Origin: Euclidia mi
Lineage: Eukaryota > Arthropoda > Insecta > Lepidoptera > Erebidae
Direction: 5' to 3'
DNA: 64,000 bases
Assembly: GCA_944739405.2 (NCBI GenBank)
Contig: OX123193.2
Location: 23,611,516 to 23,675,515, forward strand
The translations under genes and the position numbers were made by a program. Under the pieces are notes generated by a model that was not told where the DNA came from, ran no database searches, and worked only from the letters and a program-made list of their open reading frames with translations. Below are positions 1-11,118 of the stretch, one piece after another. The first letter of the stretch is position 1, and every line of letters begins with the position of its first letter.

Positions 1-6
1 GACTCT

Positions 7-139
7 AGCGGCGAATTTGGAGGTTGTGCGGGTACGTCACTATTGACAGCTCAATACAATTACCACTTTAACCTCAAATCAAAGTTGTATTGAAAGCTGT
101 CAAAACTGTCGTACCCGGATAACTTGCAAATTCGCCGCT
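7..139. repeat. Short foldback (palindromic) MITE-like element
   Basis: Two arms of about 53 bp face each other. The left arm (7-59) begins AGCGGCGAATTT and ends AGCTCAATACAA. The right arm (84-139) is its reverse complement with a few mismatches, and the spacer is about 24 bp. No coding potential is seen. The structure fits a small foldback or MITE; the superfamily is undetermined because no clear target-site duplication can be read at the window edge. Confidence 0.75.
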
Positions 140-610
140 CGAGGCGCGCGGATAATCTTTGCATCGCCAAAAGAGGCTGGTGGAGAGTACTGTGAAAAGA
201 TATAATAAAAATATATCTACCTATACAACTTTTTTTTTAGTGTCGTAAAACTTGAGCGTCCCACGTATGTTTGGCAGAGCTATTCATTTAAAAACTTGTA
301 GACAGAAAATAATACATAAATTATAAAATAAATTTTAATAACTTTGGATGTAATTAACGAATTTTAATTAAACAAAAATTAAATGATAACTTTGGACACC
401 CAATCATATACTACATATATATACAGGTTGTTTGGTAATTCATATACATATAGTTGAATTATAATCATGTTGTGGAAGAGCGGAGCCTCCTAATACAGGC
501 ATATCTTGCTTAAAAGGAGGCTCCCATCACTAATTATGTGACATTGTAACACTGTTGAAGACAATAAATTATTATTATTATAATTCGACCTAATCCTTAA
601 GGGAGGTTTT
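140..610. other. AT-rich intergenic DNA with a probable LINE 3' tail
   Basis: No gene is seen. Positions about 465-585 read like the 3' end of a non-LTR retrotransposon: a short hairpin-capable GGAGCCTCC/GGAGGCTCC pair followed by AATAAATTATTATTATTAT, a microsatellite-style tail. The rest is AT-rich sequence without recognisable signals. Confidence 0.4.
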
Positions 611-1149
611 ATTTGAAGACATTTGCAACAAATTGACCCCCGTCAACTGGGGGTCCAAAATTAACGGTTTGAGATAAGCGAGGGCCGATTTCATCGATCG
701 AAATCGATAGAAATAAAGATAGAAAGAAGGCCGATAGAAATCGGCTCGTATTTTTTTCACTGTTATAATAAAAGTGAACTTTAATTATCGAAAGAAAATG
801 AGGCCTGGATCTTTATTTAATTAATATGTACATCAAAGAGTGGTGTATAATTTTTTTGAATAAATTCATCATAGAATAGAAAGTTTCGTCACTTGGAACC
901 CTTTATTTCTAAAATTTTAGATATTGTGACCGATTGTTTTGGCTTAGATCATTTGTTAGTTAACAAGTTATCCAAAAAGTTACAATTGATAGCCAAAAAG
1001 TGAACATACTTTTTTTAATTTCAGTTATATTGAAAAACCGAAATGATTTTTTTTAAATTACAAAAAAAAATAAACCTCGATATCTCAGAAACCGTTAATT
1101 TTAGATCCTTAGTTGACGTGGGTCAATTTGTTGCAAATGACTTCAAATA
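611..1149. mobile_element. Non-autonomous DNA transposon with about 67-bp terminal inverted repeats
   Basis: The left end (611-677) reads ATTTGAAGACATTTGCAACA and continues through a CAAATTGACCC..CGTCAACT stretch and AACGGTTT. The right end (1081-1149) is its reverse complement with a few mismatches. The interior (about 400 bp) has no transposase frame. It contains a GATTTCATCGATCGAAATCG palindrome near 690. The target-site duplication is not certain (possibly AT/TA), so the superfamily is left open. Confidence 0.8.
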
Positions 1150-1284
1150 TAATAAATATACCCTGTAGACATACAGTCTAAATAATTAAGCAATTTAATG
1201 TGGTGTTGGTTTTGGGATAGTTTCAAGCTTTATAATTGGTACTACTCGGCTCCAAAAAATCCATACCGTGATGATTGTTGTCTA

Positions 1285-1614
1285 AATGTTTTAATCGGCT
1301 CTGCAGGTGCTCTTATTTGTAAAAAACGTATCAAAATCCGTTCGCTAGTTTTTGCGTGATAGACTAAAACACTGACAGACAGAAAATAATTCATAGCAAT
1401 TATGCTATCGATATAGAACTAATGCATACATGTGTTCTATCACATGCATGCATTAGCATTTCTCTTGAAATTTCGCCAAAATATTCAATGTACAGACAAA
1501 GTGCTCTTTGACTTTCAGCTATTTGTAGTTCTCGGCGAAGTAAGTTCTTATAAACAATTAATATTGAGTCGTTTTAGTAATTAATCTGTTTTGAGTTAGA
1601 ATATGATAATTCAA
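1285..1614. repeat. 0.4-kb repeat unit, copy 1 (LINE insertion target)
   Basis: This matches the two tandem units at 44772-45194 and 45203-45607. Shared landmarks are GTTCGCTAGTTTTTGCGTGA, a palindrome around TGCATGCATTAG, and TTGAAATTTCGCC. The LOA-like LINE inserted just after TATGATAATTCAA in this unit, so the rest of the unit resumes at 7570. No coding potential is seen. Confidence 0.8.
1602..1614. repeat. Target-site duplication, left copy, of LOA-like LINE
   Basis: TATGATAATTCAA (13 bp) is repeated exactly at 7570-7582. In the related repeat at 45155-45169 the motif occurs once with no insertion, so that unit acts as an empty site. Confidence 0.85.
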
Positions 1615-2860
1615 TATGATAGCGCATGGAGTAATTCGGCTAGCGCACTCCCGACTGCGAACACGACGGCTGGTATAAACAACCAGCGCGGCGACCAAAC
1701 CTCGACCGGTGGAGCGGAGGGTCCGCCCCGGACGACGCAGCTGGACGGTTGTGCTGCGCCGCTGACGGCAAAAAGCGCGACTGCAGTGACAGTCAGTGCA
1801 CTCCCGCCTGCGCACAACGCACCAACTGCGGCTGCTCCCGGGGCGCCCTGTCGCGCTCCCCCGGTGGGGATTGGTAACGCTGCGCAGTCGCTGTGGGGTA
1901 ACAAGGAGCCGTACCGCAAACGAGGCCCAAGAAGACGCGGTCCGATGCCACCAGGACAGCTCACTCCGACACCTAACACGAAGAGGGATCATCCTGAAGA
2001 CTCTACACCAACCAGCGCCGGGTCGAAGCGGGCGAAAACAGACGCCAAGCCGAAGAGCGGTAGGAGCTACGCGGACGCGACAAACTCGCACCTGATGGTA
2101 GCCATCGCTACCACCCCCGCCACGGACCTGACGGTGGAACAGGCGAAGCAGCTCGAACTCTCAATTGAAGAGAGCATAGTTGAGACTGCTTTCGCCACAC
2201 CGCCGAATAGCGAGCCGGCACTCGCACCTTCCTTTAGGGGCAAACCTCTTGCAGTGGAAGGTGTCCTGAAGCTATGGTGCGAGAACGAAAACTCACTGAT
2301 GTAGCTCAAAAACACCGTAACCAAATTAAGATTGCCGATTGAGGGAACCAGGCTGGTCGTCATCAGGCAGTCAGACATAGCGAAGCGCGTACGCGCAGCG
2401 CTATGGCTGCCGAAGACGATCACCCTGGAGCTACCCAAGATCCACCATCTCCTCACTGCCCAAAACCCCTAGTACGCCCAACAAAAGTGGCAATTGTACG
2501 GCGCATCCTTGCAGGAGTACGTCGTCTACCTTACCCGAGATCCCCAAGATCACGGGACGCGGCCGTCGGGTTTTCTTCTTCGCTGGCAGCGTGTACGGAA
2601 TGTTCCACGCTTCCAAGGGGGAGAGCTCGGCGGCTGAAGGGCCCAAGGAAACGCCGAGTGCAGGAATGCACACAGTGGGACGAGCCGCACCAGTCATCCT
2701 AAGCACCTCGGGCATAGCCCGTATTACACCGATGCCCGCAGCAACTAAACAAACACCCACCGCTGCGATGGACGCAAAAAACGAGCATGACTCGTCTGGC
2801 GGGGAGTCCATGGACAGCAATGTTCTTGACTCTTCCTCAGACTAGAGTCATACAAACTTA
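1603..2860 (+). pseudogene. ORF1 (gag-like) of LOA-like LINE, interrupted
   Basis: The open frame runs from 1603 to a TAG at 2302-2304 and encodes a Pro/Ala/Thr-rich, basic N-terminal region. The same frame continues after the stop with a segment containing LPIEGTRLVVI and AKRVRAALWLP, then breaks near 2470. This second part resembles the folded ORF1 domain that follows a low-complexity N-terminus in insect LINEs (similar in style to DUF4780). ORF1 proteins bind the element RNA. The first ATG lies in the target-site duplication itself, so the frame begins outside the element; either the native start is downstream or the copy is slightly 5'-truncated. GC content here is much higher than in the surrounding AT-rich DNA. 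The copy cannot make a full ORF1 protein. Confidence 0.6.
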
Positions 2861-3017
2861 CCTCCAGCATAAGCAAATTGCAACGGCTACCCTACGCAGG
2901 CTGCTGGAGCCGTGGATTAGAGGTGACAAAATATGTGGTCTTAACAACATCGAAGGTAAGCTACTGCATAATTGCTCGGTCATTAAACCAGAACATGCAT
3001 AAACATTCCCCGAACAA

Positions 3018-6000
3018 TACCAGCACTGTTGCTAACCAACTTCTGTTCTAGAGGCCTCACTGCCGTAGGACTCCAAACAGGGCCCAACAAACAGATGTTA
3101 GTACTAGCTTCGATCTACATGCCTGGCGATGAGGACATCCCATCAAAAGAGCTGGCCGAGCTAGTGCAGCACTGTAAGGACTACGGCTGGTAGGTAATCA
3201 TCTCGGCGGACGCAAACGCGCTGTGGGGAAGCCCCGATGCAAACAGACGAGGTGAGATCTTGACTGAATATATCTTTTCAACAAATCTATCTGTAGTTAA
3301 CAACGGTTTGGAGCCCACCTTTGTTAGCTCCAGATATCAAACCATAGTAAACATCACGCTAGCATCGGATGGGGCCGCGGAACTTGTCACAAACTGGCAT
3401 GTGTCCGCCGAGCCATCCTTTGCAGACCACAGATGAATCTGCTATGACATACGTGTGCAAGAGAACGTCCCACAACCTAGGCGCAACCCTCGCAGAATAA
3501 ACATCGAGAAATACAAGACGCTTCTCGTATCACAGGTGGACAAATCCTATTTTAAGGACATGTCAACCAGCACTGACAACATAGAGCATAACACCAACTT
3601 ATTAACAGAATGTATACAAACAAGTTACCAGCAAGTCTGTGCACCCACACTCCCAAAGTCGTCTAGCAAAACCCAGTGGTGGGGAAGAGAACTAGAGGGA
3701 CTCAGGCAAAACCTGAGGAAACTCTTTAACATGGCTAAAAACACGAGCATGGAAGCAGACTGGCTCAAACATAAAGAAGCCCAGTCACACTACAAAAAAC
3801 GCATAAGATTCTGCAGAGGCGAGTCCTGGCGGCGTTTCTGCAGCAGTATAAACACCACGAATGAAACAGCCAGGGTGAAAAAGATCTTGTCTCAGGACAG
3901 CCACAAAACCCTTGGCGCCATTAAAAAACAAGATGGAACCTACGCAACTACGGACGCTGAAATTAGCCAAGTGCTAATTGAAACTCACTTCCCATGTTGT
4001 GAAGTAACCAATGACCGTCTGTGGAACGAGTCAGACTGCAGACCACCGACCCAAACAGACTGGCTGGTAGCCGAAAATGTGGTCATCACAGACCGGCTGA
4101 AATGGGCAATCGACAGCTTCCAGGCATTCAAATCCGCAGGCCTGGATGAAATCATACCAGCCTTCCTACAATGGGGATGCACAACAATTGTGCCGCACCT
4201 GCTCGACATCTACAGGGCCTCAATAGCACATAGATATATACCTTGCAGGTGGAGGGAAGTTACAGTCATATTCCTGCCAAAACCTGGCAAAACTGACTAC
4301 TCACAAGCGAAAGTATATAGACCTATCAGCTTGACCTCCTTAGGCTACTCCTACCTAAGACGCTGGAGAAACTTGCGGACCGATACCTCCGTGAGGGCGC
4401 AGTCTTGCGCAAGCCACTACACCCACATCAACACGCCTACAGAAGTGGCAGGTCAACTGAATCGGCGCTGCATTCCGTTGTGGGAACCATTGAAACAGCA
4501 ACAAGTTAATGACACTGGGGGCCTTCATCGATATAGAAGGTGCCTTCGACAAAACTAAGTTCAACTGTATCGGCTGGGCCCTCGAAAAGTCCGGAGTTGA
4601 GCAAACCCTTAGTGGCTGGATTGATCAACTGCTGAAACAGAGGGCAATACAATTCACGGTGAACTCCACCACGAGGGGCATAGTAGCAAAAGGCAGGGAG
4701 GCGTACTCTCACCCCTGTTATGGAACATTGTGGTGGCCGATCTGTTACAGAACTTAAACGACAGACGATTCTACACGGTCGGCTATGCAGACGACATTAC
4801 CATCCTGATCAAAGGTGACTCAGAAGACACGATCCGCAATCGGATGCAAGCAGCCATCAGGATCATGGAGGAACGGTGCAACCAACATGAAATGACGGTT
4901 AACCCCAAAAAAACGGAGCTAGGACTTTTCACCAACAAAAGGAAAACCCATATGTGCAAAACACCAAAACTCTTTGGAACGGAGCTTACCTGATCGAGTG
5001 AAGTCAAGTATTTGGGCGTAATACTTGACCATAAGCTAAACTGGGGTAAGCACATCAGCACTAAAGCAACAAAAGCATGCACAATCTTCTGGAAATGCCG
5101 GAGGATCATAGGCAAGAAATGGGGTCTCAAACCATCTATCACCCTGTGGATCTACACTGCCATTATACGCCCCATGCTTACATACGGTGCAGTAGTGTGG
5201 TGGCCACGCACGCAACTAAGCACAATCGTAAAAAAGCTACAGAGCCTTCAACGCCTAGCCTGCTTGGCCACAACAGGCTGCATGAAGACCACCCCAACAG
5301 CCGCATTAAAGATACTACTGGACCTAAGACCGCTGCACCTAATGATCCAGCAGGAAGCTGGCGCTGCAGCAATCCGTCTAGACAAGCTCGGCCTATGGCG
5401 AATGATCAAATTACCCACGCTTGCCTAAAAGGAACCTTAACCAAAGAGATCCCGATGCTAGAGGCCGCTTTTGATCTTATCCCTAAAACTTTTAGTCTTT
5501 GACAAAAAATATCGCATCCAATTACAGGAGGAACACAAAGACAGTTCTGGTATACACGAAGTCAGAGTATACACAGACGGCTCAAAAACGAATCATGGGA
5601 CAGGTGCGGGCGTATTCTTCCATGACTTAAATATCAATATCTCAACATCCCTTGGTACTCTTAACACCATATTCCAAGCCGAGTGTGTTGGGATCAAAAG
5701 AGCCGCAGCAGCAATCGCGTCTAGGAACGTAAGTGACCTGTCTATACGCATCATCACAGACAGTGCCTGAGTACTACAAGCTCTCGGCAGCAACTGCTTT
5801 AACAGTGGCCTCATCATGGAATGCCACCTAGAGCTGCAAAAGATTGCAGAAAAAAATCGGGTTACGCTGCAATGGATTAAAGGCCATAGTAAGTCCGCAG
5901 GCAATGACGCCGCAGACCAACTGGCATGGCAAGGATCGGACACAATGATATATAATGGGACCCTAGCCGATTGTACCGATACCGGCAAGCCAACTCAAAA

Positions 6001-6390
6001 CGTGGCTACGCGAGATAACCGCACAAAAACACGAAAAACAGTGGGCAGACATAAAAGAATGCAGACAAACAAAAGATGCTATCCCCTGCTTGAAAAAGCG
6101 ACTCTCGCACAAGCTGCTGCATTCAAATAGAACAAAAACACTTAAGCATTTGACAGGCATAATAACCGGCCACTGTCCACTCAACAAGCACCTATTCAAT
6201 ATAGGCGTTACGGACGCTGTGCATGGGCTGCATGGAAACTCAAGAAACAGCCGCTCACGTCATTCTGCACTGCACAAGTGTGAGCAATCAACGTGCAAAG
6301 CTGCTGAACAACCCCAGAACCATGTGTGAGGCTTTGAACGACACCAGCCAACTAATGGCTTTCTGGAAGGAGCTAAGGTGGTATGAGTAG
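3018..6390 (+). pseudogene. ORF2 (endonuclease, reverse transcriptase, RNase H) of LOA-like LINE, degenerate
   Basis: The ORF2 product would nick the target and copy the element RNA. The apurinic-type endonuclease region is readable at about 3050-3440, with SADANALWGS and NRRGE motifs. A connecting region follows (3455-3960). The reverse transcriptase spans about 4050-5430: fingers with AGLDEIIPAFLQWG, then KVYRPISLTS, the catalytic GYADDITILI at about 4782-4812, and the thumb YLGVILDHKLNW near 5010. The RNase H region starts at about 5565 with VYTDGSK and includes ECVGIKRAAA and WIKGHSKSAGNDAADQLA. The C-terminal tail around 6230-6390 keeps HVILHC. Frames change near 4430, 4990 and 5430, and stops occur at about 3190 and 5768, so no functional protein can be made. 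Confidence 0.8.
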
Positions 6391-6468
6391 TCGGCGTCAA
6401 TCAAGTCGCTACTTACGCACAATGGCCGAAATAAGTGGCTAAGTGCGGCAAACCCACGACCAACTAAC

Positions 6469-7554
6469 AATTATTTTTTTTCATGTACCCCTGTGTCGGA
6501 GGGTCGGGTATCGCCGAAGCATTCGTCGCAACCCCCTGACGGGTATTGGTCCGCCAGATGGTCAGGCGAGCCCCGAACAAAATCCCGTTGGCGGCGGATG
6601 AAGGTGTTGGGATCCGCCGCCAAAACACCCAGCGGCCGCAGAGGATAGGGAGGACGGCAACGCAACACCGCATCTCCTCTTCCTCTGCGGCCCACCACGA
6701 CGCAACAATGGTACGCCCCCATTTGGTCGCGGGAGATAGGGTGCGCGGCAACGCAACACCGACACGCCGCTCCTCCCGCGACCGCACCCGACTGCGAGGG
6801 ACCGTTGGACGCATCCTGCGCAGGCCCCTCCAAGCCCACGCGGAGCGTCCACTCCCGGGATCTCTCTTAGCTTCACCGCGGGTGTCCAATCCACGGCTAC
6901 TGAGCCCCCGCACCCCGACAAGGTGGAGATCCTACAGGGCTTGGGTGAGGCCTGCGTAGGATGCGTCCAAAGTGCGGGTGCGGGGGACAATTCTGTCTGT
7001 CCCTCGCAGTCGGGCGCGGTCGCGGGAGGAGAGGCGTGTCGGTGTTGCGTTGCCGCGCGCCCTGTCTCCTGCGACCAAATGGGGGCGCACCATTCGATGC
7101 GTCGCGGTGGGGCTGCAGAGGAAGAGGAGATGCGGTGTTGCGTTGCCGTCCTCCCTATCCTCTGCGGCCACTGGGTGTTTTGGCGGCGGAGCCCAACACC
7201 TTATTCCGCCGCCAAGGGGGTTTTGTTCGGGGCCCGCCTGACTATTTGGCGGGCCAATACCCGTCGGGGGGTAGCGACGAATGCTTATGCGATTCCCTAC
7301 CCTCCGACACACGGGTACATGAGAAAGTCGAGGTGGTTTTTAATGGTTACACCACATACTCCGGCTCTCATTTCCCCAAAAGTCGGAGATCCGAAGGCAT
7401 TTTCCACCTCGTAAAATAAAAAAAACAAACGGCCTCACCCAAGCCCACGTGGAGCGTCCCCTCCCGGGATCCCGCTTAGCTTCACCGTGGGTGTACCTCA
7501 AGCCCACGGTTACTGAGCCCCCCACCACGACAAGGTGGAGATCCCACGGGGGGG
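6469..7554. mobile_element. Compound of inverted GC-rich retroelement copies nested in the LINE tail
   Basis: Three partial copies of the GC-rich family seen alone at 44015-44614 lie here. About 6472-6940 is minus-oriented with its T-tract at 6473-6480; about 6941-7430 is plus-oriented and ends in CCACCTCGTAAAATAAAA; about 7433-7554 is minus-oriented 5' sequence (GTGGGATCTCCACCTTGTCG on the minus strand). AACTAAC is present on both sides (6462-6468 and 7555-7561), fitting a short target-site duplication inside the host LINE's AACT tail. Long open frames on both strands follow from the GC-rich inverted arrangement; I see no recognisable protein. Confidence 0.65.
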
Positions 7555-7569
7555 AACTAACTAACTAAC

Positions 7570-7582
7570 TATGATAATTCAA
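7570..7582. repeat. Target-site duplication, right copy, of LOA-like LINE
   Basis: TATGATAATTCAA is identical to 1602-1614 and directly follows the (AACT)n tail of the LINE. Confidence 0.85.
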
Positions 7583-7849
7583 AATTTTATTTGAATTATT
7601 TTCTTTTCTAGAAGCAGAACCGGTTAAATTATTTTTAAAGCTGTGATTTTTCTGTATTTTCGCGAAGATACTATGTGCTTCGTATACTTTCCTTTGTCGC
7701 CTCTCACTACACCCACAAAGGGGAATGCCGTAGTGACATTTTGTATGATTAATTCGTTACCGAAAGAATTGACCATGGTCTAGAACCTAGGTGGAGATTA
7801 ATTATCATCGCCAAAAAGAAAAGAAAGTCTGTACTTGATTTCGTAATAC

Positions 7850-7855
7850 TTTATT
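7850..7855 (-). promoter_or_regulatory. Candidate polyadenylation signal for IR gene A1
   Basis: AATAAA on the minus strand lies about 180 nt past the stop of the receptor gene. It is conserved at 45846-45851 after A2. No transcript evidence is available. Confidence 0.4.
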
Positions 7856-8034
7856 AGGTATGAACATCGCGTTATTATAAATTCACGTAAAATGGCAGTA
7901 GCCAACCTTTCAACATTACAAAATCCATGCCAAAAACTCCGTTATCATACTCCTACTAAAGAAACAATATTTTATCGTTGAGCGCCGGTATAGAATAGGA
8001 AATTTCTCATTACAATGTATGCAAGTACTTACTT

Positions 8035-9822
8035 TTAAGTAAGAGTATCTCTGCTTAACGCCGTAAGTTGTACCTTCACCGTAACAATCTCACAAATAAA
8101 TACGAATAAAGATATACAACTCCCAATAAAAAACATTGTAAAGTTGTCATACAGATGGCTTAGCTTCAATTTAATTGTTTTATTTTTTATATTTTTCAAT
8201 TTACACTTCAATGCAATCTTGCGGTATAATTCGCTGGCATGTTTATTTAACAATCCGCCTGACATGGCCTTATATAAAAAATGATTTAAGGGTTTTAATA
8301 AAATCGAACCACGACGTAGAAACACGACTCGCAATAGCATAACATAGGGATCCCTTAATCGATAGAGATTTAATTTGCAGTTCTTGTCAACTAATTGTGG
8401 ACCATAGATATTAAAGACAGAATTTGCCATTATTGTGTAAAATGACTTATCTGGACTGTTTTTCACTTCCATCAAACAAGCCAACCTTGAATCGCAATCT
8501 CTATCATATTTCACAGTACCCCTATTTGGAAATTCCCTGGATAGTAGTAACTTTTTGCTTCTAAGTTCTTCAACACTCTTTGGCTCATAACCTTTTACCG
8601 GGCTCGCTATTACACTGTATAATGACGCATGAAACAGGTACGGCATTATAAGAGCAAACAACAAAATACTTGCAAAAACTAGTCTTTGGGGCAATTTATT
8701 GTTGATGATTTTAACATTGGTTTTGCCTAAAATGTATCCAAATACAAGAAATATGACACGGCAAGCGTGGTTTCCCCGTGATGGAAATATGTCTAATAAT
8801 ATAGCAGCTATACAAAAAAATACAAATACGATGCAGCCTGCTATACAAGAATAAAAACAACGATTTAAAACAGCTGCCCAGGGCGCCAGTTTTTTTGCTC
8901 GTGGTAGCACATAGACCAAATAATCTATTGCTAAAGGATATGTGTATGATAACAACCCTGCCTTGTTATGATATGTATGTGCCGTTCGCAGAGTAAAGCC
9001 TCCTACAGCGCCTTCCACTTCGGTTCCATGATCTCTACGGAGCATATCTTTTGTGGATTCGATGGCACTGTTGCCGTAGCTATCTAATTCGGACTGTAAA
9101 ATAAAGTCTATTTTGACACCTGTGCTATTTTGAAATAAATTTAACATGTGTTCCTCAGTACCTTCTAAGGTTGGATTGTCAAAATTGATAAAAGGCCATG
9201 CATTTTGTACTACAAATTTAAAATGACATCCATCTAAACCAGCTCTTCTCACAAGTGCTGGTAAAATATTTCTGTCAATATATCTAGAACATCGCGACAC
9301 AAATACAAGTTGTTCAGTTTTAATACAAGAAGTGTTGGAAGTTTTATTAAACTCATACACAGCGTGGTCGTTATCTAGATCCGAAATGACTATAACATCG
9401 AAAATATTCCGTTCATGAAGCATTTTACTTAAATATTTAATATTGTCTCTTATATCTTGTACGTAAATAATAAATCTAGCTGCAGGATTCCAATATCTAT
9501 CTCTAGATATTTCAGTTAATGCTATATCTAATGTTGCATAATTTTCACTCATAACCATATAAGCAACGCTAGATATGGTGCCGACATGTGTTTTCAGTAC
9601 ATGATCTCTTACAAGAAATTGTATACCGCCCAATTTATGCAATACAGCCATATTCAGATCAACATCAACGTTTATGACAGTGAGTGTATGTATGTGTGAT
9701 TTCCATTCTTCTATAAATTTTACAACGCAATTAGTAAGCGCTTCAGCTCGATTGCTATGTTGATGCTCAACAAATGCGTTTGCACAAGATAAACTCAGAA
9801 TACACAAAATATATTTCTTCAT
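8035..9822 (-). CDS. Divergent ionotropic receptor A1 (intact, single exon)
   Basis: Chemosensory ionotropic receptor, 595 residues: a ligand-gated cation channel subunit expected in sensory-neuron membranes. The start codon is followed at once by a signal peptide (residues 1-16, MKKYILCILSLSCANAF). Residues about 20-190 form the extracellular N-terminal region, with several N-glycosylation sequons. The S1 half of the ligand-binding domain is about 195-310 (CHFKFVVQNAWPFINFD). Channel segments: M1 about 322-346, pore loop 354-372, M2 about 379-404 (LFALIMPYLFHASLYSV). S2 is about 410-545, with Cys at 443 and 449. M3 is about 561-582, with a short cytosolic tail. The S1 arginine that binds glutamate in classical receptors is not evident, as in other divergent IRs, so the ligand is unknown. 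The gene is intronless and full length, and pairs with A2. Which named lepidopteran IR it is (IR7-like, IR100 or other) needs a phylogeny. Confidence 0.88.
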   Translation of the reverse strand: MKKYILCILSLSCANAFVEHQHSNRAEALTNCVVKFIEEWKSHIHTLTVINVDVDLNMAVLHKLGGIQFLVRDHVLKTHVGTISSVAYMVMSENYATLDIALTEISRDRYWNPAARFIIYVQDIRDNIKYLSKMLHERNIFDVIVISDLDNDHAVYEFNKTSNTSCIKTEQLVFVSRCSRYIDRNILPALVRRAGLDGCHFKFVVQNAWPFINFDNPTLEGTEEHMLNLFQNSTGVKIDFILQSELDSYGNSAIESTKDMLRRDHGTEVEGAVGGFTLRTAHTYHNKAGLLSYTYPLAIDYLVYVLPRAKKLAPWAAVLNRCFYSCIAGCIVFVFFCIAAILLDIFPSRGNHACRVIFLVFGYILGKTNVKIINNKLPQRLVFASILLFALIMPYLFHASLYSVIASPVKGYEPKSVEELRSKKLLLSREFPNRGTVKYDRDCDSRLACLMEVKNSPDKSFYTIMANSVFNIYGPQLVDKNCKLNLYRLRDPYVMLLRVVFLRRGSILLKPLNHFLYKAMSGGLLNKHASELYRKIALKCKLKNIKNKTIKLKLSHLYDNFTMFFIGSCISLFVFICEIVTVKVQLTALSRDTLT

Positions 9823-10060
9823 TATTATTAAACGCTCAAATTGACCGCACTAGGAAAGCTGACATTAAGGTATTAAACTATTTCATATTATGTTTTGTAG
9901 TCATTTTACAATATGCTATTAATTCGAACATTAATCATTTGTAAAATCTTCCATCAACACTGGTACACCTGTCACTTTCTGGACAAGTAAAATTATTAAT
10001 GTAAAACTAATTACACGAATAATGTAATTACATCATCCTAGCGCCATCCCGGTTACGATC
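9823..10060. other. Upstream region of IR gene A1
   Basis: AT-rich sequence conserved with 47826-48050 upstream of A2. It should hold the receptor promoter, but no TATA box or initiator stands out clearly enough to call. Confidence 0.4.
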
Positions 10061-10064
10061 CAAA

Positions 10065-10560
10065 GACATGGTCTCGGAGCCCAGGGTCCGCTTTTCTACA
10101 GTATCTCGTCTACTTCACACGGCCTTCGGCATCCCTGATGGTTAGTCCTTTGGTACGCATGCCATTCCTTTCGACGTCAAGCCAGCATTTCTTTAGCCTT
10201 CTCTTTGGTAAGTGGGATGGTAAGACACACTTGTTACCTACTTTACATGCCTGTTGTCGTGAAACTTGGGTGTTTACGTGAAGGCTGCCACGGGCCACGT
10301 CTCACTGTCATATAACAGGATAGGTCAAATGATGAATTCATAGAGCTGTCCTTTCAGCTTAACCGTCGCCGCGTCGTTTAGGTGTAAAAAAGTTACCACT
10401 CACCTCACGCCTTTTGGCCCAGTCTACCAAAATCCGTTCCTTAACGTCGCAATCGATGTCACCAGATGCGTAGTGTACAGATCACAGATCCTTTCACTCG
10501 GCAATGCGGCCGCTTATGCGAACTGTCGCGAGATTTGTAGTGTTGCAGGCCAAGTACTCA
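10065..10560 (-). pseudogene. RTE-like LINE C-terminal relic, block 1
   Basis: On the minus strand the 3' part reads LPKRRLKKCWLDVERNGMRT, then GLTIRDAEGRVKW and CRKADPG. This matches the short conserved C-terminus (K+R+W+D ... DR.KW ... RRADP) of RTE-type retrotransposon polyproteins. Stops interrupt the upstream part. The same relic lies at 48040-48545. Confidence 0.55.
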
Positions 10561-10599
10561 ATTACTAGAAAACCTCATGAAGAATTATTGTTTCTCAGC

Positions 10600-11118
10600 G
10601 AATGCATGAAAAGAAAACTGTTTTTCAGTAGGTACGTGTAAGATCGACTGTTTTACAATAGGTCCTTGTATGATCGACTATTTCTTGAATATGTAAGTAC
10701 CTGTTTCTGATCAATTTTTTGTACTAATCACTGCTTTTCAGCAAGACCGCAAAAATGGACTGTTTCGCAAAAGGTACTTGAAAGATCGACTGTTTTGCGG
10801 CAGTTACTCTTACTTGTGTGATCGAATGGTTTTCGCTAGTTACTTGTATGATCGATTGTTTTTCGCTGGTGACTTGTATGATCGACTGTTTTTCGCTAAT
10901 TAAGTATAATTGATGATCGACTGTTTTCCGGCAGGTACAGTTATGACAGACAATTTCTTGGAAGGTACATGTAGAATTTACTGATATACGGAACACTGCT
11001 TCTAGCAGAGACTGCTAAAATATAAATTTCAGAAAAAGTACTTACGGTCCATACTCCATACGGATAAGGTCGGCCGTTTTTCGGCACTTGATTACATAAT
11101 CGACAGTTTCTTGGCATG
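10600..11118. repeat. Diverged about 30-bp tandem array, block 1 left part
   Basis: Units of roughly 30-36 bp share GATCGACTGTTTTTCGCTAG followed by a TACTTGTAT-type spacer. They are clearest at 10780-10940. Units differ in length and sequence, so this is an old array. In block 2 the array is continuous (48740-49985); here a LINE splits it at 11119-12365. Confidence 0.75.

Larger units (their letters stand above)
1615..7569 (+). mobile_element. LOA-like non-LTR retrotransposon (LINE) with nested insertion
   Basis: The element is bounded by a 13-bp target-site duplication (1602-1614 and 7570-7582). It contains ORF1, then ORF2 with endonuclease, reverse transcriptase and RNase H regions, and ends in an AACT-type tandem tail. 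Having RNase H plus a YLGVILDHKLNW / WGLKPSITLWIYTAIIRPML thumb region is typical of the LOA clade; R1 and I clades are the alternatives. A GC-rich retroelement interrupts the tail at 6469-7554. Many stops and frameshifts show the copy is dead. Confidence 0.75.

Noticed and set aside
6462..7530. Several overlapping long open frames on both strands in the GC-rich region
   Set aside because: They mirror each other because the region is an inverted repeat with few AT-rich stop codons. Residue composition (Arg/Pro/Gly-rich) shows no domain and the same frames recur in the copy at 44064-44636.
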